Of a DNA stretch of 64,000 nt, positions 24,824-34,436 are shown in pieces (the first letter of the stretch is position 1; each line of letters opens with the position of its first letter). The notes under the pieces were generated by a model that saw only the letters and a list, made by a program, of their open reading frames with translations, had not been told where the DNA came from and made no database searches. This DNA comes from Pseudomonadota bacterium (GTDB taxonomy: Bacteria; Pseudomonadota; Alphaproteobacteria; Sphingomonadales; Sphingomonadaceae). Location of the stretch: assembly GCA_023387085.1 (NCBI GenBank), contig JAEWIL010000175.1, positions 27,773 through 91,772 of the forward strand, given 5' to 3'. The position numbers and the translations under genes were made by a program.

Positions 24824-27325
24824 TCAGAAGCGAACGGTCCCCGTCACGCCGAAAGTGCGGGGTTCGTTGCGCGTCGACGACACATAACCCACCGGCGCCA
24901 CCAGCAGGTTGGCGGTGAAGGTGCGGTCGTTGGTTATATTGCGCACGAACACCGCCAGTTCATAGGCATCGTCCGCAAAGCTCACCGACGCGCGCGCGCC
25001 GAACAGGTCTTGCGCGTCGCGGGTCAGCACCTTGAACAGCTGCGCATTCTGGGCATTCACCGCTCCCGGGACCGCGGTCGATCCCGGCGGCACCTGCGCG
25101 GCATTCTGGGCAAAGAAATAGGAGCCCGACGGACTGGAGCTGAAGTGGCTGTAGTCGGCGTGAAGCTTCAGCCGCGCCCCGCCCAGGTCGCGGTCAAAGT
25201 CGATCGCCGCACCCCATTGCCACGGCACGACAGCGTCGAAGCGCTCGAAACTGCGGTCGCCCGACAAGTCCGAATAACGGATATATTTGGGGTCGACATG
25301 CGCGATAAAGCCGCTGAGACGAAGACCGTCCGCGACCGAAATCACCGTGTCCGCCTCGAAGCCGCGGAAGCGCGCCTTGCCCGCGTTGCCCAAAACCGTC
25401 GCCGACGCGCCCTGGTTCGAGCCCGGCTGCGCGATCAGCGTGCTGCGCTGGATGTCGTTGACGTCGGTCTGGTAGGCCGCAACGTTCAGACGCACCCGCC
25501 GGTCGAGGAATTCGCCCTTGAATCCGATTTCATGCGAATAGGCGATCTCGGGCTTGAAAGGGATCAGGAACGCCGCCGAAGGCGCGCGCAAATTCTGCCC
25601 GCCCGACCGGAAACCTTTGCCGGTCTTGATATAGAAAAGCAGATCTTCGGTCGGCTTATATTCCAGCCCCGCCGTGTACGACCAGCCGGAGAAGGAATCG
25701 CGGCGCTTGACCGCGCATTCCGGCGTGGCGACCAGCTCCGGCCCCGTGATCGCCGGAGCCGCGAAGAGCGAACAGGTGGTCGTGCTCGTCGTCCGATTGA
25801 AATTATTGTTGAGGCTGGTGATGCCCTTGTCATCGACCGAATAACGCAGCCCGCCCGTGAACGACAGCTTGTCGTTGAAATGGAAGGTCGCCTGACCGTA
25901 CCCGCCCATGCTGTCATTATCGATATTGGCGAAGAAGTGCGACGTTGTGGGGTTGATCGCCGGCGCCACGATCGAGATCGACTGGTCGAACCCGTCTTCG
26001 TGAAAAGCAAAGAAGCCCGCAGCATAGTCCAGCTTGTTGTCGAACGCACGGCCGGTGATCTGGAATTCACCCGACAATTGCTCGACCGACTGCTGGCTTT
26101 CGGTGAAATGGATCGCAAAGGGCGAACCGTCGAGGTCGACACCGGCATAGGCGTCGATCTTGCGGTAACCGGTGATCAGCTGCAATTGGCCGAAATCGGT
26201 ATCCAGAATTCCGGTGAAACCATAGGTCTGCGTCTTGGCGTAACTATAGGGAACCTCGTTGTTCGACGCGATCTTCGGATTCGCGGCGAGATTGGCGATG
26301 ATCGGATCTAGGATGGCCTTCCCGGCCGTCCCCGCCGTTGCTGGCGGCGCGCCGTTGATCAGCCCCACATACAGTGCGCCTGTGTTGGAAAGACTATAGG
26401 TCGAATTGCTCGCCGTAAACGGCTCCAACGCCATCCGCATCTGGCGTGCCGGCCCCTGCTCGTCCATCCGGAAATATTCGCCGGAAAAGCGCAGCGTCAG
26501 ATTGTCGGTCGGCTTTATGTCGAGCTTGGCGCGCCCGTTCCAGCGGTCGCGGTCGTCCATCTTTACGCCGTTGGGCGTGCCCACATAGGGGGCCTTCGCC
26601 ACCGTCGGATTGTTGGCGCCGACCGCCGAGGTCGCGCCTGCAGGCACAACGTTCGTCGTATATCCGTCGCGCCGCGAACGCTGCATCGCGACCCTCAGCC
26701 CGACCTTGTTCTCGACGATCGGCAGGTTGAGCACGCCGGTGGCCTGGAACTCGTTGTACCGTCCATAAGTGAGCGACAGGCTGCCCCCGAAATCGTTGAG
26801 GTCGGGGTTGTTCGAGTTGATGAGCAGCGCGCCGCCCGTCGTATTGCGCCCGAACAAGGTCCCCTGCGGGCCTTTCAGTATCTGTGCTGATTGAACATCC
26901 AGAAAATCGCCATTGAGGCCATAGGATCGCGCCCAATAGACGCCGTCGACATAGGTGCCCACCGACGGATCGAGCGTGATCAGCGTATCGGATTGCACCT
27001 GACCGCGCAGCGTCAGGATCAAGGCGCTTGGCGTGTTCGAGCCCTGGCGGATCGAAAAGCCGGGGGTGAAATTGGCGATGTCCTGCACGCGCTGGACGTT
27101 GCGATCGGTCAGGTCTCCGCCTGACAGGGCAGTGATCGCGACGGGCACGTCCTGCAGATTTTCGGATACCTTGCGGGCGGTGACCACTATCTCGTCGAGA
27201 CCGCGGCTGCCGGCTGCCTCGTCCGGCGCTGCCTGAGCAAGCGCCGGAGACGAGGACAGTCCTATTGCTGCTAGCGACACCGTGGCGAACATCTGGGCTA
27301 AAACGCGATTTTTACTCAAAATCAT
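24824..27325 (-). CDS. TonB-dependent outer-membrane receptor 1
   Basis: 833 aa. A signal peptide ends near ALAQA; a TonB-box-like DEIVVTARK follows; the plug domain includes PVAITALSGGDL and LKGPQGTLFGRNTTGG; a 22-strand barrel ends in the terminal Phe (VTGTVRF) needed for outer-membrane insertion. The GGGGAGG directly abuts an ATG at 27334 but is 9 bases from the ATG at 27325, so the latter is preferred. Iron siderophore-independent receptors of this kind are expanded in sphingomonads for hydrophobic or sugar substrates. Tandem paralogue of the next gene. Confidence 0.93.
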   Translation of the reverse strand: MILSKNRVLAQMFATVSLAAIGLSSSPALAQAAPDEAAGSRGLDEIVVTARKVSENLQDVPVAITALSGGDLTDRNVQRVQDIANFTPGFSIRQGSNTPSALILTLRGQVQSDTLITLDPSVGTYVDGVYWARSYGLNGDFLDVQSAQILKGPQGTLFGRNTTGGALLINSNNPDLNDFGGSLSLTYGRYNEFQATGVLNLPIVENKVGLRVAMQRSRRDGYTTNVVPAGATSAVGANNPTVAKAPYVGTPNGVKMDDRDRWNGRAKLDIKPTDNLTLRFSGEYFRMDEQGPARQMRMALEPFTASNSTYSLSNTGALYVGLINGAPPATAGTAGKAILDPIIANLAANPKIASNNEVPYSYAKTQTYGFTGILDTDFGQLQLITGYRKIDAYAGVDLDGSPFAIHFTESQQSVEQLSGEFQITGRAFDNKLDYAAGFFAFHEDGFDQSISIVAPAINPTTSHFFANIDNDSMGGYGQATFHFNDKLSFTGGLRYSVDDKGITSLNNNFNRTTSTTTCSLFAAPAITGPELVATPECAVKRRDSFSGWSYTAGLEYKPTEDLLFYIKTGKGFRSGGQNLRAPSAAFLIPFKPEIAYSHEIGFKGEFLDRRVRLNVAAYQTDVNDIQRSTLIAQPGSNQGASATVLGNAGKARFRGFEADTVISVADGLRLSGFIAHVDPKYIRYSDLSGDRSFERFDAVVPWQWGAAIDFDRDLGGARLKLHADYSHFSSSPSGSYFFAQNAAQVPPGSTAVPGAVNAQNAQLFKVLTRDAQDLFGARASVSFADDAYELAVFVRNITNDRTFTANLLVAPVGYVSSTRNEPRTFGVTGTVRF

Positions 27326-27372
27326 GGTCTTCATCCTCCCCTAATGCTCTCACGGAGCGCTATGTTATTTCA

Positions 27373-29787
27373 TCAGAACTTGAAGCTGGCAGTAACTCCA
27401 TAGCTGCGCGGCTCGTTGTACGAGGTACCGACATAGATATTGCTCAAAAGGAGCGTGTATTGCTGCTCCTGGTCGCCGGTCAGGTTCTTGCCCCACAGCG
27501 CCAATTCAAAGTTGCGATCGGGACCAAAAGCGACCGCGACGCGCGCATTCAGAATGCCGAGCGAACCCGAATTCGCGACCGCCGCCACTTGTGCGGCCTG
27601 ATCGGGCGTGAGGCCCAGACCGCCGATACCGGTGGAAGTGAACAGTTCAGGCGGAATGTCGATCTGCGGCATTTTGCCTTGCCACGCATAGACGACGTTC
27701 GCATCCAGCCCGACGCTGCCCAGATCCTTCTTATATGCGGCGCCGACCGAATATTGCTTCTTCACAATACCGATGAAACGGTAATCGCTCTTGTCGACCG
27801 GCACGATCACCTGACTTCCGAAAGCGCCCGATACGCCGGCGCCCTGGTACCGCGTGTATTTGGGATCGGTGAGCGCACCCGAAGCGAAGACGGTGAAGCC
27901 GTCGACGATCTCGAACGATGCATCGGCTTCCACACCCCAGGTTTCGGTATCGGCGTTCTCGATCACAGTCTGGCTTTGCCCGTTCGGCGCCAGGACGGGT
28001 GTGCGCTGCGCACCCTTCACCTTGTTGTGGTATCCCGCGATGTTGAAGCTGCCGCGGCGGTCGAGGAAGGTCGTCTTGATCCCGACTTCCTGCTCATAGA
28101 CGATCTCGGGTTGCGACGGGATCGAGTCCGCCAACGTCAGCGTGCGAAGCTGCAGAGCGCCCGAGCGATAGCCCTTGCTGTGCTTGGCATAGACCATCAC
28201 GTCGTCGGTGATGCTGTAATCCACGCCCGCCGTGTACGACAGGTTGGTGAAGGTTTCCTGGCTGCGACGCAGGCACGGCACCGGGGTCACCGCCGGACTG
28301 CAAAAGGCGAAGACGTTGTCGTTGTTCGGGACGACGCCCGACTGGGTCGTCAAACGCCGGTCGTCGATCGAATAGCGAACGCCGCCGGTGATGCTGAGCG
28401 CGTCGGTCAGCTTGTAGTTGAGCTGAGCGTAGAGGCCATAGCTGTCGTTATCGAGCGTGCCGCTGAAATTCGACCAGTCGGTTGCACCGACAAATTGCGG
28501 TGGTACCAGCGGATTGGTCGCCGCGAGCGTGGCGCCGAACAGGTTCGAACGCGATTGGTCGAAACCCGTCTCACGGAAATAGGTAAGACCCGCGGCATAA
28601 TTCAGGCTGTCCTGGAACGCCGTGCCGGTCAGCTGCAATTCGGTCGAATATTGATTCAGATCCTGCGTGCCGCCGGTGAAGTGCCCGACCACGCTCGAAC
28701 CGTCGAGGTCGATCAGGTTATTGCTCTGGATTCCGCGATAGCCGTTGATCCAGCGCACCTGGCCGAAGCTGGTGTCGAGGATGAACTTGGCCATATAGGT
28801 CTGCGTCTTGGTGTTGTTGAACGCCCCGCGCGGATCGGCCCCGACAACGGCCGACGGAGGCGTGACGCTAACCAGATTCGCATTATTGCCGAACTTGGCG
28901 CGTTCGCTGGCGGCAATTCCGTCGAGGATGGGTTTGGCGGCGCCGAAGGCTGCCGGTGCATTAAAGAAAAGATTCTGACGAACCGGCCCGTCGATCTTGG
29001 TGTCATACCATTCGCCCGACAGGATGATCTCCAGATTTTCCGCGGGACGCCAGCCGAGTTTCACGCGGCCGTTGATCGTTTCGCGCCCTTCATATTTCTT
29101 GCCGCTGTTGATGTCGGTCTTGTAGCCGTCACGCTTCTGATAATAGAGCGCGCCGCGAAGCGCCACGTCGTCCGACAGCCCCAGGTTGATCACGGCTTGC
29201 CCCGTCCGCTCGTCGAAGCGGCCATAGGTCGCGCTGATGCGGCCCGAATATTCGCCGTACCGCGGATCGCCGGTCTTGATCAGGACGGCGCCCGCCGACG
29301 TGTTGCGGCCGAACAACGTGCCCTGCGGCCCTTTGAGCACCTGAACATTCTCGATATCGACGAGCTCGGTGTTCAGACCATATGCGCGCGCGATATACAT
29401 TTCGTCGATATAGGTGCCGACCGACGGCTCGAGCGTCGCGATATTGTCATTCTGCACCTGTCCGCGCATGGCGAGGGTCAGGGCAGTCGGGTTGTTGCCC
29501 GAACCGCGAATGTTGAACCCGGGCGTGAAGGTCGCGATTTCATCGACCTTGGTGATCCCCTGCGCCTCCAGCGTTTCGCCGCTGAACGCCGTGATAGCGA
29601 TCGGTGTATCCTGAATATTCGCGTCCTGCTTGGTGACGCCGACAACGACGATCGCGTCGTCGTACTTGACATCCTCGTCCGCCGCCTGAGCAAGGGCGGG
29701 TGTCGACAGGAGACTCACGGCCGCGATCGAAGCGCCAGCCAGCAAACGTGCAGAATCAAACTTTGGTTTGGAAAACAACGCCCACAT
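27373..29787 (-). CDS. TonB-dependent outer-membrane receptor 2
   Basis: 804 aa. Signal peptide to about residue 35 (STPALAQA), TonB-box-like DAIVVVGV, plug with PIAITAFSGETL and LKGPQGTLFGRNTSAG, barrel ending VTASFKF. Closely parallels receptor 1, including a PSVGTY[VI]D stretch and the ARxYGLN segment, so the pair arose by duplication. GAGAGG abuts the ATG at 29787; a TTG at 29778 would be better spaced (9 bases), so the true start is uncertain. A shared operator copy lies 43 bases upstream, which places this receptor in the catabolic regulon. Confidence 0.92.
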   Translation of the reverse strand: MWALFSKPKFDSARLLAGASIAAVSLLSTPALAQAADEDVKYDDAIVVVGVTKQDANIQDTPIAITAFSGETLEAQGITKVDEIATFTPGFNIRGSGNNPTALTLAMRGQVQNDNIATLEPSVGTYIDEMYIARAYGLNTELVDIENVQVLKGPQGTLFGRNTSAGAVLIKTGDPRYGEYSGRISATYGRFDERTGQAVINLGLSDDVALRGALYYQKRDGYKTDINSGKKYEGRETINGRVKLGWRPAENLEIILSGEWYDTKIDGPVRQNLFFNAPAAFGAAKPILDGIAASERAKFGNNANLVSVTPPSAVVGADPRGAFNNTKTQTYMAKFILDTSFGQVRWINGYRGIQSNNLIDLDGSSVVGHFTGGTQDLNQYSTELQLTGTAFQDSLNYAAGLTYFRETGFDQSRSNLFGATLAATNPLVPPQFVGATDWSNFSGTLDNDSYGLYAQLNYKLTDALSITGGVRYSIDDRRLTTQSGVVPNNDNVFAFCSPAVTPVPCLRRSQETFTNLSYTAGVDYSITDDVMVYAKHSKGYRSGALQLRTLTLADSIPSQPEIVYEQEVGIKTTFLDRRGSFNIAGYHNKVKGAQRTPVLAPNGQSQTVIENADTETWGVEADASFEIVDGFTVFASGALTDPKYTRYQGAGVSGAFGSQVIVPVDKSDYRFIGIVKKQYSVGAAYKKDLGSVGLDANVVYAWQGKMPQIDIPPELFTSTGIGGLGLTPDQAAQVAAVANSGSLGILNARVAVAFGPDRNFELALWGKNLTGDQEQQYTLLLSNIYVGTSYNEPRSYGVTASFKF

Positions 29788-29829
29788 CCTCTCTCACTGG
29801 GCTCCTTGGCGGCCCATTGTGCGAGTTAT

Positions 29830-29842
29830 ATAACTAAGTCTA
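29830..29842. promoter_or_regulatory. Shared operator candidate, copy 4
   Basis: ATAACTAAGTCTA, with a perfect palindrome AGTTATATAACT at 29824-29835 overlapping its left side. It is upstream of TonB receptor 2 and within the only regulatory gap (29788-29892) between that gene and the DUF2889 gene. Confidence 0.6.
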
Positions 29843-29892
29843 ACAAGACATACAAGTGGGGTTTACATCATTTGTGTGTCGGATTCTCCCGG

Positions 29893-30909
29893 TTATCCGC
29901 CTTTTGGCAACAGTCGCGCCAGCGTGGGAACATCTGCGAGCGCCCGCAGGACGTCGTTGAGGTGCGTGCACCCAATCGTACCCACCAGCGTATCGAGGAC
30001 CGCCTGCCGAAATTCCGCGACATTCTGTCCGACCATGCGCGCCGCCTTCATCGACGCGCCCGGGCATTCGCGAAACGGCAGGATCAGCGGCAGCGCCTGC
30101 AGCGCCAACAGCGTCCCATCGCTCTCGTCGACTTCGGCATAGACGCGATATTCGTGGATCGCCGTGCGCGATCCTTGCGGATTGGGACCGCTATCCTGAA
30201 AGCCGGCGTCGACCTTCAACACGCCTTCCGCGCGCCATATGTCAATTCGGCGCGCACGGCGCGCGAGCGGCCGACCCTGTTGCTCGGGCATGATATGCCA
30301 CCCGGCGGGGTCGTCGGGGTTGACGAGCGGGCCGACCTCGGTCGCCGACTGATCGCTATGATCGACGTCGCCGTCACCCGTCAGCGAACTGCCACCTTCG
30401 GTGAATCCGGTGCAGATATTGACCATGCGACCCTTGTTGCCCGCGCCCGATTTCTCCCGATTGGCCGCCATGCGCGCGTGCCAGTCGGGAGTCCAGCGCG
30501 ACCATATCCACCCCGCAACCAGGCTCGCTCCCGCGAAATCGTCGAGAACCTGGAACAGCGGCGTGCCCCGCATATCCCCCAGCACCTGGGCCAGCGCGGT
30601 GCGGCTGGCGCCGCCCGCCCTAACCCCGACCAATTCGCCGACGCGCGCGTGATCCTCAGAGATGTCGATCTCCAATATCTCGCGCTGCGGCGACGCCTTG
30701 ATCGTGTAGTCCCCGCTCGCCAACTCGACCGCGCCGCCTTCGAACGGTGTCAGCAGGTCGCGCGCCCGCCCTGTCATGGTCCACGGTTCGCCAAAGCCGT
30801 CGGGCCAGTCGGAATCGATCGACGTAGTCCGCCGGATCGACCCCGGCCGACGAAGCGGGGCGGGGCCGGCCGATTGGCGCGCAAAGGGAAATTGCTGTGG
30901 TGCGGTCAA
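29893..30909 (-). CDS. DUF2889 protein
   Basis: 338 aa. N-terminal RRPGSIRRTTSIDSDWPDG and C-terminal ECPGAS...GCTHLNDVLRAL match the DUF2889 family, whose function is not known. No signal peptide or membrane segment is seen. Start: a TTG at 30909 with AGGA about 7-10 bases upstream; the first in-frame ATG would remove the conserved N-terminal block. Last gene of the eight-gene operon beginning at 37458, 18 bases after the SDR. Its recurrence with acyl-CoA genes suggests a role in the pathway, but none can be assigned. Confidence 0.8.
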   Translation of the reverse strand: MTAPQQFPFARQSAGPAPLRRPGSIRRTTSIDSDWPDGFGEPWTMTGRARDLLTPFEGGAVELASGDYTIKASPQREILEIDISEDHARVGELVGVRAGGASRTALAQVLGDMRGTPLFQVLDDFAGASLVAGWIWSRWTPDWHARMAANREKSGAGNKGRMVNICTGFTEGGSSLTGDGDVDHSDQSATEVGPLVNPDDPAGWHIMPEQQGRPLARRARRIDIWRAEGVLKVDAGFQDSGPNPQGSRTAIHEYRVYAEVDESDGTLLALQALPLILPFRECPGASMKAARMVGQNVAEFRQAVLDTLVGTIGCTHLNDVLRALADVPTLARLLPKGG

Positions 30910-30927
30910 GTCTCTGTCCTGTCCGTG

Positions 30928-31722
30928 CTATTTGGGGGGCATGCGGATCGCGCCGTCAAGGCGCAGATTCTGCCCGTTGAAATAGTTGTTACGCGCCAGT
31001 TCAAGGACGAGCGAGCCGAACTCCTCTGGTTTACCAAGGCGCTTCGGGAACGGCACCGACGCCGCGAGCCCTTCAAAGATAGCCGGCGCCTTGTCCTTCA
31101 CCGCCAGCATGGGCGGGGTGGCGAATATGCCCGGCATGATCGAATTGACCCGGATGCCCAGGTCCATCAGGTCGCGCGCCATCGGCAGCACCAGCCCGTT
31201 CACGCCGGCCTTGAGCGATCCATAGCCGACCTGCCCGATCTGCGCGTCCTGCGCCGCCGCCGAAGCGGTGAGCACGATCGACCCGCGCTCGCCGTCCTCG
31301 TTCAGAGGTTCGGCATTCGCCATGCCGAGAGCCGAGAGTGACGCGACGCGATAGCTCGCGATCAGGATGCCCTCGGCCGAGAAGGCATAATCCTCGGTCG
31401 GATAGCGGACATAGCCCCCGCTCGCCTTGTCGAAGCGGACGGTCTTGCTGTTCTTCGAGATCTGAGCGCAGTGGACGAGGACGCGTTCCTGGCCATGCGC
31501 CGCGCGGGCGGCGTCAAAGCCTGCGACGACGCTCTCCTCACTGGTGATGTCGACCTTGCAGAAAACGCCGCCGATCGCCTCGGCGACGGCCTTTCCGCCC
31601 GCTTCGTTGACGTCGAAGATCGCAACCTTCAAGCCCTCGCTCGCCAGCGCTTCGGCGCTCGCCCGGCCGAGGCCGGATGCGCCCCCCGTCACCACCGCCG
31701 CAATGTCGCTTCCCAATTTCAT
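30928..31722 (-). CDS. SDR of the 3-hydroxyacyl-CoA dehydrogenase II (HSD17B10) type
   Basis: 264 aa. TGGASGLG, Ser154, Tyr167 and Lys171 (YGSLK), in the ASAAAQDAQIGQVGYGSLKA context typical of type II 3-hydroxyacyl-CoA dehydrogenases. The NNAG motif is replaced by VHCAQI. The ATG at 31722 has AAGGA 8 bases upstream; its first codons overlap nothing, but a longer frame would overlap the upstream gene. Probably oxidises a 3-hydroxyacyl-CoA in the ring-side or side-chain beta-oxidation. Confidence 0.87.
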   Translation of the reverse strand: MKLGSDIAAVVTGGASGLGRASAEALASEGLKVAIFDVNEAGGKAVAEAIGGVFCKVDITSEESVVAGFDAARAAHGQERVLVHCAQISKNSKTVRFDKASGGYVRYPTEDYAFSAEGILIASYRVASLSALGMANAEPLNEDGERGSIVLTASAAAQDAQIGQVGYGSLKAGVNGLVLPMARDLMDLGIRVNSIMPGIFATPPMLAVKDKAPAIFEGLAASVPFPKRLGKPEEFGSLVLELARNNYFNGQNLRLDGAIRMPPK

Positions 31723-31747
31723 ATCCAGATCCTTTGTTTGACTGCCA

Positions 31748-32542
31748 TTATTGTAAAACCTCGAGGTTGCCGCCATCGACCACCAGCACCTGTCCGGTGA
31801 TGAAGCCGGCGCGCACCGAACAAAGAAAAGCCGCTGCCGCTGCCATGTCTTCGGGCGTCCCCATGCGGCGGACGGGCCACTGGCTCACGCGTTCGGCGAC
31901 ATGCTCGTCATAGGTCTGGCCCTGCGCTTCGGCGATTTTGGTGAACACCTCCTTGAACTGCGGCGTCGCGATCGCGCCGGTGCCCAGCGTGTTCACCGTG
32001 ATCCCCATCGGGCCGAGTTCGGCCGAAAGCGTCTTGGACAAGGCCAGCGCGCCGACGCGATACGTGTTCTGCGCCGCCCGCGCGAGTTTGCGGTGCGGAG
32101 CCTTCACCGAATTGGTGCCGATCGTCAAAATGCGGCCCCAGCCCTGTTCGCGCATGTGCGGGACGACCGCCTGCACCGCCCAGCGAAACGCCATGACATT
32201 GTTGTTGTTCGCCGCCGCAAAGGTTTCGTCGTCGACCTCAAGGAAGCTGCCCTTCGGCCCGGAATCGACGTTAAAGACCAGGATGTCGGGCGGGGCGAAG
32301 GCGTCGGCCGCGGCCTGCACGGCCTTGGCGATGCCCTCTTTCGTCGTGCAGTCGGCCGAGACGCCAACCGCTTCGCCGCCTGCGGCGGTGACTTCCGCCA
32401 CGGCCGCGTCGATGGTCGTCTGGGTCCGCGCGGCGATGACCGTGCGGCATCCCTCGCGCGCGAACTCCTGGGCGCATCCGAGGCCGATTCCCTTCGATCC
32501 GCCAAACACCAGCGCGACTTTGCCTGCGATACCAAGGTCCAT
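31748..32542 (-). CDS. Divergent SDR without the catalytic YxxxK lysine
   Basis: 264 aa. The nucleotide-binding motif GGSKGIG (14-20) is intact, but NNAG is NVDSG (91-95) and the catalytic region reads QNTYRVGALALSK: Tyr161 is present while the position four residues later is Ala165, not Lys. Related groups with N-x-x-R in this position are known among 3-oxoacyl-reductase-like SDRs. It may use a different proton relay or have lost redox function. ATGA overlap with the upstream SDR. Confidence 0.82.
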   Translation of the reverse strand: MDLGIAGKVALVFGGSKGIGLGCAQEFAREGCRTVIAARTQTTIDAAVAEVTAAGGEAVGVSADCTTKEGIAKAVQAAADAFAPPDILVFNVDSGPKGSFLEVDDETFAAANNNNVMAFRWAVQAVVPHMREQGWGRILTIGTNSVKAPHRKLARAAQNTYRVGALALSKTLSAELGPMGITVNTLGTGAIATPQFKEVFTKIAEAQGQTYDEHVAERVSQWPVRRMGTPEDMAAAAAFLCSVRAGFITGQVLVVDGGNLEVLQ

Positions 32543-33363
32543 CAGGGCGCCTTTCCGTGCTGGAGCTTCAGCCGTTCCTGCAGAATGTCATTCCGCCCTG
32601 GCGAAGCGGCGACCGTCGAGCCGCCGTCCATCTTGATCGTCGTGCCGGTGATATAATCCGACCGGGCCGATGCCAGGAACAGACAGGCATGCGCGATGTC
32701 CGCGGGCGTTCCCGCGCGGCCGACGGGGACCGTCGCGCCATAAGCGGCAAGTCCCTCCTCGCCGAGCACGGCCTTGGCGCGATCGCTAGCGACCAGACCG
32801 GGATTGATCGCATTGACGGTGATCCGTTCGCGCACCACGTCGCCGGCCGCCGCGCGGATAAAGGCGTCGAGCGCCGCTTTCGCCATGCCATAGGCGGTCA
32901 TGTTGGGGACCACGTTGAAGGTGCCGTTGACCGATCCGATCGCGATGAATCGCCCGCCGTCGCGCGCCTCGGCGAGACGCGGCCGCGCCGCATCGAGCAG
33001 CCACCAGGCCGCCTTGGCGATGCTGGCGAAGCCCGCCTCCAGCCGTTCGTCGTCGACCTGGCCAAGCCCCCCGTGGGGGATGTCGGCGGCGGCGTGGACG
33101 ATGATATCGACACCGCCGAAGGCCTGCACCGCGGCGTCGACCAGCGCGCGGCAATCGGCATGTCTGGCGATATCGGCGGCGAAACATTGGGCGACCCCGC
33201 CTGCCTTCTCGATCCCCGCCTTCACATCCTCGGCATGGGAAATAGTCCGCGCACCGAGCATGACCTCGGCGCCCGCCGCCGCAAAGGCTTCGGCGATGCC
33301 GCGCCCGACCCCCTTGCCGGCGCCGGTGACGATCACCGATTTTCCGGCGAAGCTCTCGCTCAT
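32542..33363 (-). CDS. Short-chain dehydrogenase/reductase (SDR)
   Basis: 273 aa. TGAGKGVG (13-20), HAAAD for NNAG, Ser144, Tyr158, Lys162 (YGMAK). Complete classical SDR. ATG at 33363 overlaps the upstream stop (ATGA), and its own stop overlaps the next SDR start, so the three proteins are translationally coupled. A longer frame upstream lies inside the DapB-like gene. Substrate unknown; probably an alcohol or hydroxyacyl-CoA. Confidence 0.87.
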   Translation of the reverse strand: MSESFAGKSVIVTGAGKGVGRGIAEAFAAAGAEVMLGARTISHAEDVKAGIEKAGGVAQCFAADIARHADCRALVDAAVQAFGGVDIIVHAAADIPHGGLGQVDDERLEAGFASIAKAAWWLLDAARPRLAEARDGGRFIAIGSVNGTFNVVPNMTAYGMAKAALDAFIRAAAGDVVRERITVNAINPGLVASDRAKAVLGEEGLAAYGATVPVGRAGTPADIAHACLFLASARSDYITGTTIKMDGGSTVAASPGRNDILQERLKLQHGKAP

Positions 33364-34433
33364 GCACTCTCTCCTTTGGTGGCCGCCGGGCCGAACTGGC
33401 GCGGCGGGAACAGCGGAATGTCCATCTGGGTCAGCACGCCGGGCGGCGCGGCCTTGACGAAGGGGATCGCATTGACCGCGATCGTCGGCGTCGCCGAAGT
33501 GCCGCGCGGGCGGTGGAGTTCCTCGCTGACCTCGGGCGCGCCCTCGACGAAAATCTTGTGCGTGACCCCCGCCCCCTTGGCCAGCGCGGGACGTTCCCAT
33601 TCGGGGGCGGCGGCGTGGTGGAGCCGCAATATCTTTTCATAGCGGATCATCGGCCGGCCAAGGCAGTGCGCCGTGACCCGCCAGCGCGTCGCGGCGGTGC
33701 GCCCCGCCTCAACAATGCCAAAGGCGGCGGTGTCGATCGGATAATCGACCGCGATCGAGTCCCACTGCTGTTCGATGCGGTCGACCTCGAGGCCCAGAAA
33801 GTCGGCGATGCCGCGCAGCGTCGCGATATGCCACGAGGCGCCGACCTGGCTGGTGAACATCGGCGGCTGGATCGCGGGATCGCCGTTGAAGCCGTACATC
33901 AACAGCGAGTCGGTGCCGCCATAGCCCTGCACGTCGGACATCTCGACAATGCGCGCACTATCGAGCCGCGCGATGGTGGAAAGGATCGCGAACAGCTGTT
34001 GCCCGAAAGCGAAGCCCGGTTCCTCGCCGGTGAGCAGGAAGCTTGATCCACCGCGTTCGCACGCCGCGACGATGGGACCGACATGGCGCGGATCGCCATG
34101 CGCGGGATATTGCAGGTCGAAATGCGATATGCTGACCACGTCGGTTCCGGCTTCGAGAAAGGGCAGGATTTCGGCAGTCGCTTCGTCCTCGCGGCCAACG
34201 GTGCTGGCGAAATAGACGAGGCAATCGGCGCCAAGCGCAAGCAGTTCGGCGCTGTCCGAGGTCGCGATGACCCCGGTAGAGCCGGTCCCCGCGATCTCGC
34301 CCGCGTCGCGACCACGCTTTTCCTCGCCCGAGACGTGGAGGCCGACGAGCTCGAGCGCGGGATCTCCGATGATCTGAAGCAATCCCTGCTTGCCGAGATA
34401 GCCCATGCCCCAGGCGATGACGCGGATCGGCAT
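33360..34433 (-). CDS. Dihydrodipicolinate-reductase-like (DapB / 2,4-diaminopentanoate dehydrogenase-like) oxidoreductase
   Basis: 357 aa. N-terminal Rossmann motif MPIRVIAWGMGYLGKQGL with VGLHVSGEEKRGRDAGE and a later VVSISHFDLQYP, in the pattern of DapB-related NAD(P)H enzymes acting on substrates other than dihydrodipicolinate. It is longer than DapB (about 270 aa) and lies far from lysine genes, so lysine synthesis is unlikely. It sits between an acyl-CoA synthetase and three SDRs. The true reaction is unknown. Confidence 0.8.
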   Translation of the reverse strand: MPIRVIAWGMGYLGKQGLLQIIGDPALELVGLHVSGEEKRGRDAGEIAGTGSTGVIATSDSAELLALGADCLVYFASTVGREDEATAEILPFLEAGTDVVSISHFDLQYPAHGDPRHVGPIVAACERGGSSFLLTGEEPGFAFGQQLFAILSTIARLDSARIVEMSDVQGYGGTDSLLMYGFNGDPAIQPPMFTSQVGASWHIATLRGIADFLGLEVDRIEQQWDSIAVDYPIDTAAFGIVEAGRTAATRWRVTAHCLGRPMIRYEKILRLHHAAAPEWERPALAKGAGVTHKIFVEGAPEVSEELHRPRGTSATPTIAVNAIPFVKAAPPGVLTQMDIPLFPPRQFGPAATKGESA

Positions 34434-34436
34434 GGC

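Noticed and set aside
27265..31341. A 1358-residue open frame on the + strand over the two TonB receptor genes
   Set aside because: It is antisense to well-supported receptors and DUF2889, has no domain pattern and reflects high GC content at third positions.
33360..34433. DapB in lysine biosynthesis
   Set aside because: The protein is about 90 residues too long and the neighbours are acyl-CoA and SDR genes, not lysine genes.
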